A stretch of DNA of 32,794 nt. Origin: Flavobacterium sp. (GTDB taxonomy: Bacteria; Bacteroidota; Bacteroidia; Chitinophagales; Chitinophagaceae). The translations under genes and the position numbers were made by a program. The stretch's first letter is position 1; each line of letters begins with the position of its first letter. Below, one piece after another: positions 1 to 8,423 of this stretch. The stretch covers positions 1 to 32,794 of the forward strand of contig JASGCX010000006.1 of assembly GCA_030053925.1 (NCBI GenBank). The letters are read 5' to 3'. The notes under the pieces were generated by a model. That model saw nothing but the letters and a program-made list of their open reading frames with translations. It was not told the DNA's origin and did not search any database.

Positions 1-154
1 CAATAATACAAAATATTTTCGAAACTATCACTAATTTATGCTCTTATTAATAAATTTTGAAAACCGTTTCATTTTCCTTTAATCATCTTACTTATACATT
101 TGGCAGCCTTACAAAGGTGCAATATTTTTTAAATTCTATTTTAAAAGTACCAAC
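1..154. other. Gene-free stretch downstream of the DUF5703 gene
   Basis: No open frame of credible length is seen on either strand. The stretch is AT-rich. At 58-71 there is a short dyad with half-sites TGAAA and TTTCA separated by four bases, resembling a LacI-type operator but with an off-centre core. On the minus strand, around 100-115, a CACCTTTGT string resembles a Bacteroidota -7 box and could belong to a gene lying beyond the window edge. Neither is strong enough to be called. Confidence 0.3.
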
Positions 155-2578
155 TTAAAACATGTTCACTACATCTATCGCTCTTTCTGTAGGCAAAACT
201 TCTAGCATTTCAAGTTTGCCATTTTTAATAATTGCTTCAACGGTTGTGTTGTAAGGTGCGTGTAATTTAAAATGAACATCCCAGTTTTTAGGCCATGCAG
301 GAAAAAGCATAATTTTTTTATCGTTGGTTTGTAACAACATTTCTTGTAAGCCTATCATACCGCTACCACCGTGGTTATGGTCAGGTGTCCAATCAAATCC
401 TGGGCCCCAAAATGCGGGAAATCTGTTTTTGCTATTTTGTAATTTAAGTAGGGTAAGTTTTGCCGCTTGGGTAGTTAAGCCAAGCTTTGCTGCAAAAATA
501 TTATCCTGTTTCCAGCCTATGTGGCTGCGAAATTTTAAGGTTAGTGTATCGTAGAGATAAGTATTAACGGCTGTATCTAACCCACTTTTTCCTACACCAT
601 AAATACCCCAAGGAAACACGGGGTACAATTGTGTTGGCTCTGTATTATTTATGCGTTCCCACAATTTTGCTGGTGCAATAGTGGTGCGATTGTTGAAACT
701 TCTGTACGAAATTGGCGGTATGCGTTTTAAAAAATTGTTGTAATAAACTTTCGTTTCTTCGGCTAAATATTTTGATTGTAATAGCGCATTGGCAACCGTT
801 TGTAAGCCAGCAATGGTAGAACTCGCATTGTAAGCCATTTTATAAGTTTCTCCACCAGAACCAGGGTACAATATTAATTTACCTTCGGCATCAAATGGCT
901 TATTGCCGCGTTGCTTGGCTAAATATTGGTAATGTTCATCAAAGAAAATGAGGCAGTTTTCTATTAATGGTAAATACTTGCTGATATTGGCATTTTGGTA
1001 TTTTTCCGATTCTAAAATCATCAAGCAAAACTCTAAAACAGTATCCCATTCGTATTCAAGCCAAGCATTGTATTCAACACCTTTATCGAAATTTGTGGGT
1101 CGTTTGTAGCTGTATTCAGCAGGGTTTGGTAAGCCAAAGTTTTCTAGTTGTTCGGTGAAGCTTGCACCATTATGTTGCCAATAAACTTTGCTTCTGCTAA
1201 TAGCATTTTGTAGTAGGTTATTGTAAAAGTAAAACTGTGGTTGCATCATATCTACATCACCAGTTTTTAGCATTGGCCAATATACCAATCGTTGATTTTG
1301 TGCCGTAAAAGTGCCGCCGCCCCAATTGCGATGATCTGGTGTGCCATGAATAGACGTATCGGTAAAAACAGGATCTACCGTAAATAAACCGCCATTAAAC
1401 TTAGTAGGATATTTGCCAAAAGCATTGCAACCAAGCATGTAGCGAAACAATTGGTAGTTGCGCCCAACTTGCCAAATTGTTGATGTATCGTTTGGTTCAT
1501 TTGGTTGTAAAAAAATGAAACTTTTATTCCAGTAATTGTTCCACCAATTAATGGTTGCTAGTTGCTGGTTATTAGTTACAGATTGTTTTAAGTGGCTTAG
1601 AAACTGAGATAGATTTTCTGTTTGTTTGGCTTGTAAACCTATTTGCAAATTATGCGTTTTACATGCACTTACGCTTTTCAATTGCCAGCCTTTAAAATCT
1701 GCTTCTTGGTATTTTCCTAGTGTAGTACCTGCTATTTTAAAGTTTGCGCCTAACATAAAACCACCGCAAACCAAATGTTGTAAAGGATTTGTTAACTGAG
1801 ATTTAAGGCTATCTAAACCTTGTTGTTTTACAGCAAAATCAAATACAGTTGAGTAATGGTTTTGGTGGTAAAACAGCACGGTGTTATTGCTAAAAGCGAT
1901 GCTGTCTTTCTTAGCAATTATTTTTTGGTTTGTCCATTTCCATGAATTAGCGTTGTTTTCTTTTCGGGTTAATGGTCTGTCTTTAAAACGCCAACTTTCA
2001 TAAGTAGCAGTAGCCATTATTTTTTGATTACTGCTCACCTCAATTTGTACAATAGGATTGAAGACATCTACCCAAACCTTTACATAGGCAGAAAGCTTGC
2101 TATTGCTACCATTAATGGTTACGTAACCCCCTTTTAAAACCAATGTTTGTGTAAATGTTTTACCTGCAAAAGGGTTGGGCAAAAGATTAATTCTAACCCT
2201 ACCAGCTTTTAAGAACGCATTGTTTTCGTCGAACCAGCCTGACTGTTGTAAATACAAGAAAATCTCACCATTTTCTACCCAAATATTGGTGCCAATATCA
2301 CCACCGCCACATGGCATAGATTCAGATGCATTGTTACTTTGTGTGTGCCAAACAACATTGTAATTGTCTAAAACTTTGGGTTGAGCAATTGAACTGAACC
2401 ACAAAGGCATAAAGGCAAATAGTGAAAGGAATTTGAGATTTGAAATTTGAGATTTAAGATTTACAGATGGCTTTATGCCTAGCAATAACGAACGGCAATA
2501 CGAACGTACATACCGATAGCTATTGGTAGTGTAGCGCAGCAAAAGCAAAATATTTATTCTAAAAGCTGGTAACATCAT
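155..2578 (-). CDS. DUF5703-type glycoside hydrolase-like protein
   Basis: An exported protein of about 807 residues. After the N-terminal region it starts with the pattern VVWHTQSNNASESMPCGGGD, which I recognise as the start of the DUF5703 family: a beta-sandwich followed by an (alpha/alpha)6 barrel resembling GH95/GH65 enzymes. The barrel part carries a Trp- and Glu-rich segment (EYNAWLEYEWDTVLEF). The C-terminus (FPAWPKNWDVHFKLHAP) matches the terminal beta-domain style of those clans. Specificity is unknown; alpha-linked side-chain sugars would fit the locus. The start is uncertain. The frame is open to a TTG at 2671, but the first ATGs are at 2578 and 2575. Neither lies close to the obvious signal-peptide core (FLSLFAFMPLWFSSIAQ), which begins some 50 residues later and is encoded by repeat-like DNA. 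It lies downstream of the esterase in the same orientation, probably in one transcript. Confidence 0.75.
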   Translation of the reverse strand: MMLPAFRINILLLLRYTTNSYRYVRSYCRSLLLGIKPSVNLKSQISNLKFLSLFAFMPLWFSSIAQPKVLDNYNVVWHTQSNNASESMPCGGGDIGTNIWVENGEIFLYLQQSGWFDENNAFLKAGRVRINLLPNPFAGKTFTQTLVLKGGYVTINGSNSKLSAYVKVWVDVFNPIVQIEVSSNQKIMATATYESWRFKDRPLTRKENNANSWKWTNQKIIAKKDSIAFSNNTVLFYHQNHYSTVFDFAVKQQGLDSLKSQLTNPLQHLVCGGFMLGANFKIAGTTLGKYQEADFKGWQLKSVSACKTHNLQIGLQAKQTENLSQFLSHLKQSVTNNQQLATINWWNNYWNKSFIFLQPNEPNDTSTIWQVGRNYQLFRYMLGCNAFGKYPTKFNGGLFTVDPVFTDTSIHGTPDHRNWGGGTFTAQNQRLVYWPMLKTGDVDMMQPQFYFYNNLLQNAISRSKVYWQHNGASFTEQLENFGLPNPAEYSYKRPTNFDKGVEYNAWLEYEWDTVLEFCLMILESEKYQNANISKYLPLIENCLIFFDEHYQYLAKQRGNKPFDAEGKLILYPGSGGETYKMAYNASSTIAGLQTVANALLQSKYLAEETKVYYNNFLKRIPPISYRSFNNRTTIAPAKLWERINNTEPTQLYPVFPWGIYGVGKSGLDTAVNTYLYDTLTLKFRSHIGWKQDNIFAAKLGLTTQAAKLTLLKLQNSKNRFPAFWGPGFDWTPDHNHGGSGMIGLQEMLLQTNDKKIMLFPAWPKNWDVHFKLHAPYNTTVEAIIKNGKLEMLEVLPTERAIDVVNMF
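2396..2460. repeat. Repeat-type DNA inside the DUF5703 signal-peptide region
   Basis: The 14-base string gaaccacaaaggca at 2396-2409 recurs exactly at 8371-8384 between two genes and resembles the start of the terminal tandem-repeat units at 32402. It is followed by an AT-rich micro-repeat (aatttgagatttgaaattt and variants, 2430-2460). Read on the minus strand this stretch encodes the hydrophobic core of the signal peptide of the DUF5703 protein. Confidence 0.6.
2507..2531. repeat. 25-bp near-palindromic element, copy 1
   Basis: A 25-base element with core ACCGATAGCTATTGGT, itself a near-perfect dyad. It is identical to the reverse complement of 17790-17814. Elements with a GATAGCTATC core are, from memory, widespread intergenic repeats in Bacteroidota. 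Here it falls inside the extended N-terminal frame of the DUF5703 gene. Confidence 0.7.
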
Positions 2579-2894
2579 TTCTTTTTTTTTGCCACGAAGG
2601 CACAAATTTTTACGAAATATTGATAGTGAATATTGGTTTATTTTATGAGACAAATTGCAGCACAAGCCCAATATTTATTCGTGTTCATTCGTGTATTTGT
2701 GGCATAAAAAAACTACCAATTATCTGTTCTAAAAGCTGGTAACATCATTTCTTTTTTTTGCCACGAAGGCACAAATTTTTACGAAATATTGATAGTGAAT
2801 ATTGGTTTATTTTATGAGACAAATTGCAGCAAAAGCCCAATATTTATTCGTGTTCATTCGTGTATTTGTGGCATAAAAAACTACCAATTATCTG
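2557..2894. repeat. Tandem duplication of about 170 bp between esterase and DUF5703 gene
   Basis: Unit 1 (2557-2726, 170 bp) and unit 2 (2727-2894, 168 bp) are identical apart from one substitution (cac versus aaa context near 2662/2832) and two homopolymer length changes (9 versus 8 T, 7 versus 6 A). A third partial copy of 8 bases starts at 2895 inside the esterase gene. Unit 2 includes the last codons and stop of the esterase. The junction copy at 2710-2733 therefore duplicates the esterase tail (FRTDNW-stop) just upstream of the DUF5703 gene. The unit also contains a string (attcgtgttcattcgtgtat) typical of Bacteroidota intergenic repeats. The near identity suggests a recent event. Confidence 0.93.
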
Positions 2895-4308
2895 TTCTAA
2901 AACTTGATACTGGCAAGCCTTCTGTGCTAAATAAATCGCCAACAATAAAATCTTTAAACGCATAGCGAACTGCTACCGGCTCTTTAACATCAATAGCTGA
3001 CACTAACACTTTGCCTTGACTGATAACAGCTTTTGCAGCACGAAAAACTTTGTCTGCACCAGCTATCTCAAAATTGTTAAGCGGCTTGCCAAAAGATGTT
3101 AAACCATTTGGTGCATTTGCAAACTTGATAGTGGCTACATTGCCTGTAATGCTTATAGAATCAAAACTAGGGCTTGCATAGCCAAAGCCTTTAAGGCCGT
3201 AGGTTTGCGCCAAAGCCATATAAGCCAAACGCTTGCCACCAACTTCTTTTTGAGCCGGATGAATTGAAGTTTCTTCACCAATATCCATTAGCACAGCCAT
3301 GCCACTATTAGGTATGGTAGCCAAGGCTTTTCGCTGTGCGTCACGTAAAAAAGCTGAGTTGTATTTTGGTGCATTGGCAGCACTATATTGAGCATAATTG
3401 TACGGTGCAATTTGTGCATAGTAAAAAGGAAAATCGCCTTGGTTTAACTGTGTACGCAACTGCTTTACAAAAGCTGTAAATAGCTTTTGGTATTGCTCTG
3501 GACGGTCGTAATTTGTTTCGCCTTGGTACCAAATGCAGCCTTTAATGCCATAACCCATAAACGGATTCAACATGCCATTGAAAAGGGTAGTAGGTGTGCG
3601 GTTATTGGGTTTTAATTCAAGTGCAGATGGCAACTTAATTTCAGGAAAATTGTTTAAGGTATTTGCATCCATAAACGCTTCTACTGGCGAGCCACCATAG
3701 CTAATATTTACAAGGCCAATGGGTACATGCAGTTTCTCGTACAATAGCTTACCAAAATAATAGGCCGTGGCACTAAAGTTAGAAACAGCTTCAGGTTCAG
3801 CAATTTTCCAGGGCGAGTTTTTGGTAGTGTCTTGCGGCTCAAGTTTTACAGAACGAGGCACTGTGTATAAACGAATATTATAGTTGGCTGAGTTAAAAAT
3901 GGCATCATTAGAACCAATAATTGGCTGGTCTTTAAAGCCTTTCATTGGCATTTCCATATTGCTTTGGCCACTGCATAACCACACTTCACCAATTAATACA
4001 TTTTTCAAAATGGTTGGCGTGCCATCGTTAATGGTAATATCGTAAGGACCACCAGCAACCGGTGTGGCTATTTTAGTTTTCCATTTACCAGATGCATCGG
4101 CAGTAGTGGTGTATTTTTTTTTGTTCCAAGATGTGGTAATAGTAACCACAGTACCAGCTTTTGACCATCCCCAAATTGCAGGCTCAGATTGCTGTTGCAG
4201 CACCATATTATCTGAAAAGAAATAAGGTAGTTTAGGCGTTGCTTTAGTAATTGCAGAAATGAATGATAATAGAGAAAGGCATAAACCAATAGCCAGTTTT
4301 TTTTTCAT
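2881..4308 (-). CDS. SGNH-fold carbohydrate acetylesterase (sialate O-acetylesterase-like)
   Basis: A secreted esterase of 475 residues that would remove O-acetyl groups from glycans, here probably pectin. A signal peptide (MKKKLAIGLCLSLLSFISA) is followed by a beta domain (LPYFFSDNMVLQQ), a hallmark of the sialate 9-O-acetylesterase-like SGNH family. The nucleophile motif is GQSNMEM with Ser116. The block-III-like motif CIWYQGETNYDRP follows, and the catalytic-His motif is SIHPAQKEVGGKRLA near residue 340. At the place where many relatives have an Asp before IHP there is a Ser, so a Ser-His dyad or a subfamily variant is possible. I place the start at the ATG at 4308; the frame also allows a GTG one codon earlier. 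It is divergent from the AraC gene, with a 105-base gap. The annotated name reflects the family, not proven sialate activity. Confidence 0.88.
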   Translation of the reverse strand: MKKKLAIGLCLSLLSFISAITKATPKLPYFFSDNMVLQQQSEPAIWGWSKAGTVVTITTSWNKKKYTTTADASGKWKTKIATPVAGGPYDITINDGTPTILKNVLIGEVWLCSGQSNMEMPMKGFKDQPIIGSNDAIFNSANYNIRLYTVPRSVKLEPQDTTKNSPWKIAEPEAVSNFSATAYYFGKLLYEKLHVPIGLVNISYGGSPVEAFMDANTLNNFPEIKLPSALELKPNNRTPTTLFNGMLNPFMGYGIKGCIWYQGETNYDRPEQYQKLFTAFVKQLRTQLNQGDFPFYYAQIAPYNYAQYSAANAPKYNSAFLRDAQRKALATIPNSGMAVLMDIGEETSIHPAQKEVGGKRLAYMALAQTYGLKGFGYASPSFDSISITGNVATIKFANAPNGLTSFGKPLNNFEIAGADKVFRAAKAVISQGKVLVSAIDVKEPVAVRYAFKDFIVGDLFSTEGLPVSSFRTDNW

Positions 4309-4347
4309 CACAATCTATTTTGTGTTTATGATAGCATTTAATTAAGG

Positions 4348-4364
4348 CAATGAAAGTATAACAT
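4348..4364 (-). promoter_or_regulatory. Putative operator half related to the operon promoters
   Basis: On the minus strand the string atgttatactttcattg resembles the core of the two longer elements at 5376 and 20299 (GTTATACTT plus CATT). It lies about 40 bases upstream of the esterase start and about 50 bases from the AraC start, in the divergent gap. A TTG follows directly, as in the element at 20299, but the downstream -7 match is poor. Confidence 0.4.
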
Positions 4365-4413
4365 TTGTGCTATAAATTTACAGTCTCACAAAAGCCAGTC
4401 TCTAAAAATTGCT

Positions 4414-5319
4414 ATGCAAAAAAATAAGGAAATAGTACAAAAAAACTACTGGTATGGCCTCGGTAGGCAGCATATAGAAATACCTAAAAACATACTAAAA
4501 ACTAAAGTGCAAAACAACCCTTTGCTAGGGCAATTGTTTATTTGTAGTTTGGGTTATTACCCTAATGCAAAAGGGCATTTTACGTACAGAAAAAATGGCT
4601 TTCCAGAGAACATTTTGTTTTATTGTGTAGATGGTAATGGCTGGTGTAAAATTGGTGATAAAAAAATTGATATTCACCCAAATGAGTTTTTTTTACTGCC
4701 GCAAAATGTAGAGCATAGTTATGGTAGTTTTAACGAAAACCCTTGGAGCGTTTACTGGATGCACATTGGTGGAGAGGCCTTGCCTTATCTTAATCAACTG
4801 CATGTGATGCAAAAACATTCTAAGGCGTTTCACATAAAAAACAATGGCGACATTATTTCGGTATTTACCAAAATGTACAAGACGCTTGAACTAGGCTATA
4901 GTATTGATAATCTGATATTTGTGAACCTTACCTTGCACCATTTTTTAACACTGTTTATTTACAATGCAAAGTATTATCCAGTAAGTGTAAACGACAAACC
5001 CGACCTAATAGATAGTGCCATTTTATACATGCAAGCACATATCAACGACAATATTTCTCTGCATGAATTGTGCAAACACTACAACTATTCTTCCTCAAGA
5101 TTTTGCAGTTTATTTAAGCAAAAAACTGGCTATGCCCCTATTGATTATTTTATTCAAATGAAGATGCAAAAAGCCAGTCAACAATTAGATTTTTCTGACC
5201 GTTCCATTAAAGACATTGCCCTTACTATGGGCTTTGATGACCCTTACTATTTTTCAAAAAGATTTAGGAAAGTTATTGGCTTATCACCACAAAAATATAG
5301 GGCGAGAAAAAAAGATTAA
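4414..5319 (+). CDS. AraC-family transcriptional regulator with cupin sensor domain
   Basis: A cytoplasmic DNA-binding regulator of 301 residues, the usual length of single-polypeptide AraC/XylS activators. Residues of roughly 30-170 form an AraC-type cupin sugar-sensing domain (FPENILFYCVDGNGWCKIGD, then FFLLPQNVEHSYG). Residues 208-297 hold the double helix-turn-helix: first helix pair ISLHELCKHYNYSSSRFCSL, second pair IKDIALTMGFDDPYYFSKRF, ending in the signature GLSPQKYR. There is no signal peptide or membrane segment, so it is not a hybrid two-component sensor, the more common PUL regulator. It sits between the divergent esterase/DUF5703 pair and the long enzyme operon, so it most likely activates this locus on binding a released mono- or oligosaccharide. 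The inducer cannot be read from the sequence. Confidence 0.93.
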   Translation: MQKNKEIVQKNYWYGLGRQHIEIPKNILKTKVQNNPLLGQLFICSLGYYPNAKGHFTYRKNGFPENILFYCVDGNGWCKIGDKKIDIHPNEFFLLPQNVEHSYGSFNENPWSVYWMHIGGEALPYLNQLHVMQKHSKAFHIKNNGDIISVFTKMYKTLELGYSIDNLIFVNLTLHHFLTLFIYNAKYYPVSVNDKPDLIDSAILYMQAHINDNISLHELCKHYNYSSSRFCSLFKQKTGYAPIDYFIQMKMQKASQQLDFSDRSIKDIALTMGFDDPYYFSKRFRKVIGLSPQKYRARKKD

Positions 5320-5340
5320 TTACCCAAAAAGTGCTACTCT

Positions 5341-5397
5341 TGATGGCATAGATTTTTGCTCATTTACCGCCTATAAAAATAGTAAAATATGCCATCA
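5341..5397. terminator. Inverted repeat downstream of AraC, partly overlapping the operon promoter
   Basis: The ten-base arms tgatggcata (5341-5350) and tatgccatca (5388-5397) are perfectly complementary with a 37-base loop. It could end the AraC transcript, but the long loop and the lack of a clean T-run make that weak. The right arm lies inside the conserved 42-bp element, so the left arm may instead be an additional inverted binding half-site. The rest of the 310-base gap 5320-5629 holds the promoter and a leader of about 180 bases, with a short stem at 5456-5475. Confidence 0.35.
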
Positions 5398-5445
5398 TTA
5401 TAGTTATACTTGGCATTTAGCCCTAGTAGCTATTTACTACTTTCG
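5376..5445 (+). promoter_or_regulatory. Candidate regulated promoter of the first enzyme operon
   Basis: Positions 5376-5417 match 20299-20340 at 34 of 42 bases without gaps. About 20 bases downstream a TACTTTCG (5438-5445) fits a Bacteroidota -7 box (TAnnTTTG-like), with a TTT at the -33 position 19 bases before it. Within the element two similar strings (GCCATCATT and GGCATTTAG) lie 21 bases apart, the spacing of two helical turns expected for AraC-type half-sites. Transcription would begin near 5452, leaving a leader of about 178 bases before the ATG at 5630. Confidence 0.55.
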
Positions 5446-5629
5446 AACAATCATCCAAACGCTAGTTTTCGTTTGTGTTTAACAATGAATTTGCTTGCAT
5501 TTACTTATAAGAATAACAATGATTTATTGCTGCAAATGTGGTGATTTGCTTATGATAGAAACTTGCTTAATAAAGCTGCTACACCATGTTAGAGCAATAT
5601 TTGAATGAATTAATAACTGCACATTTTTA

Positions 5630-8368
5630 ATGAAATTACTAGCTCAAAAATATTTATTGCTATTGGTTGGTTGTTTTGCAATTAGCCTTGGATTTGCTCA
5701 AACTAAAAAGCAAGCCATTTTAATTTTTGTGCCAAAGCAAGCCAATCCACGAATAATATTTGGTGCCGAAAGGCTTCAACAAACATTGAAACAAAATGGT
5801 TACTCAGTAATATTAACAAGTAAACTTTATCCTAGTGCAGTAAAAAGAAACATTTTTATTGCAGAAGTTGGTAGTTACCTTGCTAATACAGTTCTAATAA
5901 ACAATGTACAATTAAACAAAAAGGAAAGTTTTAAAATTTTAAGCGACACTAAAAGCAATATTTCTATCGTTGGTGCAGATGCATCAGGCACTTTATATGG
6001 CTGCCTTGCATTAATTAGCAGCATTAAAGCTTTGGGTAAATTACCTGCAAAAATTAATGTAATAGATAGCCCACAAATGGTAATACGTGGCACTTGTATT
6101 GGTGTTCAAAAATCAGATTATTTACCCGGTAGAGATGTGTACGAATATCCTTACACGCCTCAATCTTTTCCTTGGTTTTACAACAAGCATTTATGGATTC
6201 GATACTTAGATTCTTTGCTTGAAAATCGCATGAATGCCTTGTATTTATGGAACGGCCATCCATTTGCATCATTGGTAAAGTTGAAAGACTATCCTTACGC
6301 TGTAGAAGTTGATAGCACCACATTTGCAAAAAATGAAGCCATTTATAATTTCATTACCAAAGAAGCTGATAAACGTGGTATTTGGGTGATTCAGATGTTT
6401 TACAACATTATAGTTTCTAAACCTTTCGCCAATTATCATCACATAAAAACACAAGATAGAAACCGCCCAATTATTCCTCTAATTTCAGATTATACCAAAA
6501 AATCTATAGCCGCTTTTGTAGAAAAATATCCCAATGTAGGCTTAATGGTTTGCCTAGGCGAAGCCATGGAAGGTACTGGTAATGATGATATTGAGTGGTT
6601 TACTAAAACCATTATTCCTGGTGTAAAAGATGGTTTAAAAGCCTTGGGTAAAACAGATGAATTACCTATTGTTTTACGTGCACATGACACAGATGCACCT
6701 GCTGTAATTAAAGCTGCTAAAGGCTTGTACAGCAATTTGTATACAGAAGCAAAGTTTAATGGTGAAGCATTAACCACTTACGAACCACGAGGTGCTTGGG
6801 CCAATTTGCATCGTACATTAAGCCGTGCTGGCTCGGTACAAATTGAGAATGTACACATTTTGGCTAATCTAGAACCTTTTCGTTATGGCTCGGCAGATTT
6901 TATACAGAAGTCTGTAAAAGCCATGCACAATATTTACGAAGCCAATGGCTTGCATTTATATCCACAGGCATCTTATTGGGATTGGCCTTATACAGCAGAC
7001 AACACTTCGCCAAGATTATTGCAAATAGAACGTGATTGGATTTGGTACAAATTATGGAGCCGCTATGCGTGGAACAGCAATAGAAATAGACAAGATGAAG
7101 TGACATATTTAAGCCAATTATTTGCGCAAAAATTTGGTTGTAAGCAACAACAAGGTGCTTACATTCTTGAAGCTTACGAACAGTCTGGCAATATTGCGCC
7201 AAAGCTACTTAGACGTTTTGGCATTACCGATGGCAACAGGCAAACGCTAACCCTTGGCATGTTAATGACGCAGTTGATTAATCCCTATCGTTTTGGTTTG
7301 TTTGATTTACTATACGATTGCGAAAGCCCAGAAGGCGAGAAGCTAATAGAATATGCAGCCAAAGAATGGAAGCATGAAAAACATATAGGCGAAACACCTG
7401 TACAAATTATTAAAGAGGTACAACAAGAAGCTGAATTTGCTGTAAGTGCTATCAATAAAGCAGCACCATTTGTTACAAAAAACAAAGCCGAATTTTTACG
7501 ATTAAAAAACGACATGCTTTGCTATAAAGCATTGGCCAAACATTATGCACAAAAAGCAACGGCTGCGTTAGCTATTTTGCGTTTTAAATACTCGAACAAC
7601 ATTGTAGATTTAGAAAAAGCATTGCCGCATTTAGAACAAAGTGTTTATCATTACAAACAGCTAGTAACATTAACCAAAAACACGTATTTGTATGCCAATA
7701 GCATGCAAACCAAACAGCGTAAAATTCCTATAAGAGGTGTTGATGGTACTTTTAAAACTTGGGCTGAAGTGCTTGTGCCATTTGAAAAAGAATTAGCTAC
7801 GTTTAAGTATAAAATAGATTCATTGAAAACTGATAATAAGCTTGCAAAAGCAACGGTTTTACTCAAAAATGCTTCGGTAAAATTTACACCAAACACAGTG
7901 TTTTATACAATTGATTCTTCGGCTAAAGCATTTACAGATACAACGCTAGTACTACTTGATGTTGCAAAAGAATTGAAAGGATTAAGAGGTATTCAACTAT
8001 CATTTGCCAAACAAAAAGCCGAAGGCACAAGCCTTACATTTATTGCTACTAAGCCTGTAAAAGTATTGGTTGGGTTCTTCAATGAAAAATCTGCCAATTA
8101 CTTAAAAGCACCAGAGTTAGAGACAGATGCGAGTGCCAATAATTACGGTCAATCTGAAACCAAAATTGCTAATGGCGTGGTTGTAAAAGGTATGCCAGCG
8201 GTTAATATTTATAGCTACACATTTGCCGCTGGTACCAATACATTAACCCTTGCAAAAGGTGCTTGCTTAATTGTTGGCTTTATTGATGATGCACAAACGT
8301 TACCTATTTACGATGCAGGATTAAATGAAAAAGGCAACAAAAAAGAAATAGATTGGCTGTTTGAATAG
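5630..8368 (+). CDS. GH67/GH115-like TIM-barrel glycosidase (candidate uronidase)
   Basis: An exported enzyme of 912 residues. A signal peptide (residues 1-23, ending SLGFAQ) is followed by a GH67/GH115-type N-terminal domain (about 25-145), recognisable from IIFGAERLQQTLKQNGYSV and the following alpha/beta pattern ending in IVGADASGTLYGCLALI. A TIM-barrel-like region spans about 150-480, with MVIRGTCIGVQKSDYLPGR, the paired acidic motif GEAMEG (Glu311 and Glu314) and YPQASYWDWPYTADN. A helical segment and a C-terminal beta domain follow. From memory, homologues with this layout in pectin loci are named alpha-D-galacturonidase, which would fit the GH28 and PL1 partners, but I cannot confirm it. 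An alpha-glucuronidase role is the alternative. First gene of the 14.6-kb enzyme operon. Confidence 0.65.
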   Translation: MKLLAQKYLLLLVGCFAISLGFAQTKKQAILIFVPKQANPRIIFGAERLQQTLKQNGYSVILTSKLYPSAVKRNIFIAEVGSYLANTVLINNVQLNKKESFKILSDTKSNISIVGADASGTLYGCLALISSIKALGKLPAKINVIDSPQMVIRGTCIGVQKSDYLPGRDVYEYPYTPQSFPWFYNKHLWIRYLDSLLENRMNALYLWNGHPFASLVKLKDYPYAVEVDSTTFAKNEAIYNFITKEADKRGIWVIQMFYNIIVSKPFANYHHIKTQDRNRPIIPLISDYTKKSIAAFVEKYPNVGLMVCLGEAMEGTGNDDIEWFTKTIIPGVKDGLKALGKTDELPIVLRAHDTDAPAVIKAAKGLYSNLYTEAKFNGEALTTYEPRGAWANLHRTLSRAGSVQIENVHILANLEPFRYGSADFIQKSVKAMHNIYEANGLHLYPQASYWDWPYTADNTSPRLLQIERDWIWYKLWSRYAWNSNRNRQDEVTYLSQLFAQKFGCKQQQGAYILEAYEQSGNIAPKLLRRFGITDGNRQTLTLGMLMTQLINPYRFGLFDLLYDCESPEGEKLIEYAAKEWKHEKHIGETPVQIIKEVQQEAEFAVSAINKAAPFVTKNKAEFLRLKNDMLCYKALAKHYAQKATAALAILRFKYSNNIVDLEKALPHLEQSVYHYKQLVTLTKNTYLYANSMQTKQRKIPIRGVDGTFKTWAEVLVPFEKELATFKYKIDSLKTDNKLAKATVLLKNASVKFTPNTVFYTIDSSAKAFTDTTLVLLDVAKELKGLRGIQLSFAKQKAEGTSLTFIATKPVKVLVGFFNEKSANYLKAPELETDASANNYGQSETKIANGVVVKGMPAVNIYSYTFAAGTNTLTLAKGACLIVGFIDDAQTLPIYDAGLNEKGNKKEIDWLFE

Positions 8369-8370
8369 TT

Positions 8371-8423
8371 GAACCACAAAGGCACCAATAACACTAAGAT
8401 TTCACAAAGAAAATAAAGCAGTA
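8371..8423. repeat. Short intergenic repeat-like spacer
   Basis: The 55-base gap between the uronidase-like gene and the GH28 gene begins with the 14-base string also found at 2396-2409, followed by an AT-rich variant (aacactaagatttcacaaag) typical of Bacteroidota intergenic repeats. No promoter or terminator is visible, so the two genes are likely cotranscribed. Confidence 0.45.

Noticed and set aside
58..71. LacI-type operator (TGAAA/TTTCA dyad)
   Set aside because: The centre is asymmetric, no LacI-family gene is in view and such short AT-rich dyads are expected by chance.
155..2671. TTG at 2671 as the true start of the DUF5703 gene
   Set aside because: It lies within the duplicated non-coding unit and would add residues with no resemblance to a signal peptide; the open frame there is fortuitous.
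5216..5482. 88-residue plus-strand open frame overlapping the end of AraC
   Set aside because: Most of it is another frame of the AraC helix-turn-helix region; the remainder covers the promoter element and shows no protein-like pattern.
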